A DNA stretch of 8,360 nt from Pseudomonadota bacterium (GTDB lineage Bacteria > Myxococcota_A > Polyangia > Haliangiales > Haliangiaceae): the NCBI GenBank assembly GCA_023430775.1, contig JAEYYY010000508.1, positions 1-8,360 on the forward strand, read 5' to 3'. The notes below the pieces were generated by a model that had not been told where the DNA came from, searched no databases, and saw nothing but the letters and a program-made list of their open reading frames with translations. The translations under genes were made by a program, and so were the position numbers. This document shows, piece after piece, positions 6,749-8,360 of this stretch (position 1 is its first letter; the number at the start of each line of letters is the position of its first letter).

Positions 6749-8360
6749 ACCGGCTGCGCGTCCTGCATCTCGAAGATTCGAGGGTCGATGCCGAGCTGGT
6801 GCGCGAGATGCTCGCGGCGAACGGTCTCGTCGTCGAGGCCGACCGCGTCGAGACCCGCGATCAGTTCGTCGTCGCGCTCGATCGTGGCGGCTTCGATCTG
6901 ATCATCGCCGATTACTCGCTGCCCGCCTTCGACGGCATGACCGCCCTCGAGCTCGCGCGCGAGCGCTGCCCGGATATCCCGTTTCTGTTCGTGACCGGCG
7001 CGCTCAAGGACGACAGCGCCGTCGAGACGCTGCGGCGCGGTGCCACCGACTTCATCGTCAAGCACCGGCTGGTCCGGCTCGTACCGGCAGTGCAGCGGGC
7101 GATTCGCGAGCGCGAGGAGCGCCAGCAGCGTGCGCGCGCGGAATCCGCGCTGCAGTTCATCAGCAACGTCAGCGCCCGGCTGGCGTCGTCGCTCGACCTG
7201 TCCGCGATCCTCGGCAACCTGACGCGACTCGCGATCCCGACGCTCGCCGACTTCTGTGTCGTCGATGTCCATGCCACCGATGGCGAGGACGAGCACTTCG
7301 CGGCAGCGCACATCGATGCGTCGCGCAACGAGCTGTTGAACAAGCTGCGATTCCGTTCGCACCTGATGCCGAGCGGGGTGGCGATGCTCTACGACGTGGT
7401 CCCCGAGGATCGGCTGCGCTCGCTCGCGATGAACCCCGAGCAGCTCCAGATCCTGACCGCGCTGGCGCCGCGATCGCTGATGCTGGTGCCACTCCTCGTC
7501 GGTGGCCGCGTGCTCGGCAGCATCGCGTTCGGGATCTCCGAATCCGCGCGTCACTACGATGGTCGCGATCTCGCGACCGCGAAGAGCCTGGCGGAGCGCA
7601 CGGCCGTCGCCGTCGAGAACGCGCGGCTCTATCGCGAGGTCCAGCGCGAGGTGAAGTCGCGCAAGGATCTCCTCGCCGTGGTGTCCCACGATCTGCGCAA
7701 CCCGCTGCAGAACATCCTGATGACCGCCACCATGCTCGAGCACCAGCTGCCGCCGGGCGATCCGTTGCGCGCTCGCGTCGAGACGATCACCAGGTCGTCC
7801 GCGCTGGCCAGCCGGCTGCTGGGCGACCTGCTCGATCTCGCGCGCTTCGAGGCCGGTAATCTGGTCCTCGATCGCCGCGTCCAGGATCTCGCGCCGATCG
7901 TGCGCGACAGCCTCGACGGCATCACCTCGCTGGCCGAGCACAAGCGGATCAAGATCCTCAACGCGGTCCGACCTGGCACCGTGCAGGCGTTCTGCGATCG
8001 CACGCGCGTGCTGCAGATCCTCGGCAACCTGATCGGGAACGCGATCAAGTTCACGCACGAGGGCGGCGCGATCACGATCAACGCGCGGACGGTCGCCGAG
8101 CGTAACGAGGTCCAGATCAGCGTCACCGATACCGGCATCGGCATCGCCTCGCGGGACGTGCCCCACCTGTTCGAGCGCTACTGGCAGGCGAAGACCGGCG
8201 GAGGCGGCGTCGGCCTCGGGCTGTCGATCGTCAAGGCGCTGGTCGAGGCACAGGGCGGCCGGGTCAGCGTGACGAGCGACATCGGGCGCGGCTCGACGTT
8301 CACGTTCACGCTCTCGAGCCAGCCGGTGGCGACCGATCGCGTCGACGAGGAAGCACGCAC
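6745..8360 (+). CDS. REC-GAF-HisKA-HATPase histidine kinase, 3' end outside window
   Basis: The frame from the ATG at 6745 stays open to the window edge (538 visible residues). An N-terminal receiver domain (about 4-120) has E10-D11, phospho-acceptor D56 (IIADYSLPAFDG), T84 and K106, the last followed by His instead of the usual Pro. A short coiled coil (about 112-135) leads to a GAF domain (about 140-294, starting SARLASSLDLSAIL and ending AVAVENARLY). Then come HisKA (H315 in VVSHDLRNPL) and HATPase (N432 in GNLIGNAIKFT, D462 in DTGIGI, GVGLGLS from 488). No TM segment is seen, so it is soluble. A receiver in front of the kinase means its activity is probably set by phosphorylation of D56, most simply by the upstream membrane kinase, while the GAF may add a small-molecule or redox input. 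The catalytic domain looks complete by about residue 526. Whether the tail ends soon or carries another domain cannot be seen. Confidence 0.93.
   Translation, partial: MNRLRVLHLEDSRVDAELVREMLAANGLVVEADRVETRDQFVVALDRGGFDLIIADYSLPAFDGMTALELARERCPDIPFLFVTGALKDDSAVETLRRGATDFIVKHRLVRLVPAVQRAIREREERQQRARAESALQFISNVSARLASSLDLSAILGNLTRLAIPTLADFCVVDVHATDGEDEHFAAAHIDASRNELLNKLRFRSHLMPSGVAMLYDVVPEDRLRSLAMNPEQLQILTALAPRSLMLVPLLVGGRVLGSIAFGISESARHYDGRDLATAKSLAERTAVAVENARLYREVQREVKSRKDLLAVVSHDLRNPLQNILMTATMLEHQLPPGDPLRARVETITRSSALASRLLGDLLDLARFEAGNLVLDRRVQDLAPIVRDSLDGITSLAEHKRIKILNAVRPGTVQAFCDRTRVLQILGNLIGNAIKFTHEGGAITINARTVAERNEVQISVTDTGIGIASRDVPHLFERYWQAKTGGGGVGLGLSIVKALVEAQGGRVSVTSDIGRGSTFTFTLSSQPVATDRVDEEAR

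Noticed and set aside
7165..7626. Bilin-binding phytochrome GAF in the second kinase.
   Set aside because: No phytochrome-type DIP or chromophore-cysteine motif and no PHY domain is seen; it reads as a generic GAF.
6601..8166. A 521-codon minus-strand open frame opposite the regulator and REC-GAF kinase.
   Set aside because: It covers recognisable REC, GAF and kinase motifs on the plus strand; its own product is low-complexity and has no domain signature.

Overview
The window is GC-rich (codons strongly favour G or C in third position) and densely packed with genes, with no rRNA, tRNA, CRISPR or insertion-sequence signature. The mix of multi-component histidine kinase signalling, MORN-variant (YwqK-like) repeats, a large alpha-solenoid and an Asp-box propeller would fit a large-genome Myxococcota (Polyangia or Haliangium-like) bacterium. 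That assignment is inferred from style only; no taxonomic marker gene is present.

Layout: two gene groups diverge from a short intergenic region (4531-4652). The leftward group (minus strand) is a single-domain response regulator (4530-4099), then, after 47 bp, a 1043-residue protein (4051-920) with MORN-type repeats, a possible SUKH/SMI1-like domain, an acidic linker and a helical-repeat half. An ATGA overlap then leads into a seven-bladed Asp-box beta-propeller protein (923 to beyond position 1) that enters a poly-aspartate tract where the window cuts it. The rightward group (plus strand) is an eight-TM sensor histidine kinase with a Cph1-like kinase core (4653-6287), an Rcp1-like single-domain response regulator (6284-6748) and a REC-GAF-histidine kinase (6745 to beyond 8360). 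Each successive pair overlaps by 4 nt (ATGA).

Working model: the membrane kinase phosphorylates the Rcp1-like regulator and/or the REC domain of the downstream soluble kinase, giving a branched phosphorelay. None of the three receiver proteins has a DNA-binding or enzymatic output domain in view, so output must be by protein-protein contact, by modulation of the second kinase, or through a partner encoded elsewhere. The divergent regulator heads a probable operon with two scaffold-like proteins (solenoid and propeller), which makes them candidate recipients of the signal. That link rests on gene order only and is the least conventional part of the window. Two genes, the propeller and the REC-GAF kinase, run off the window edges.
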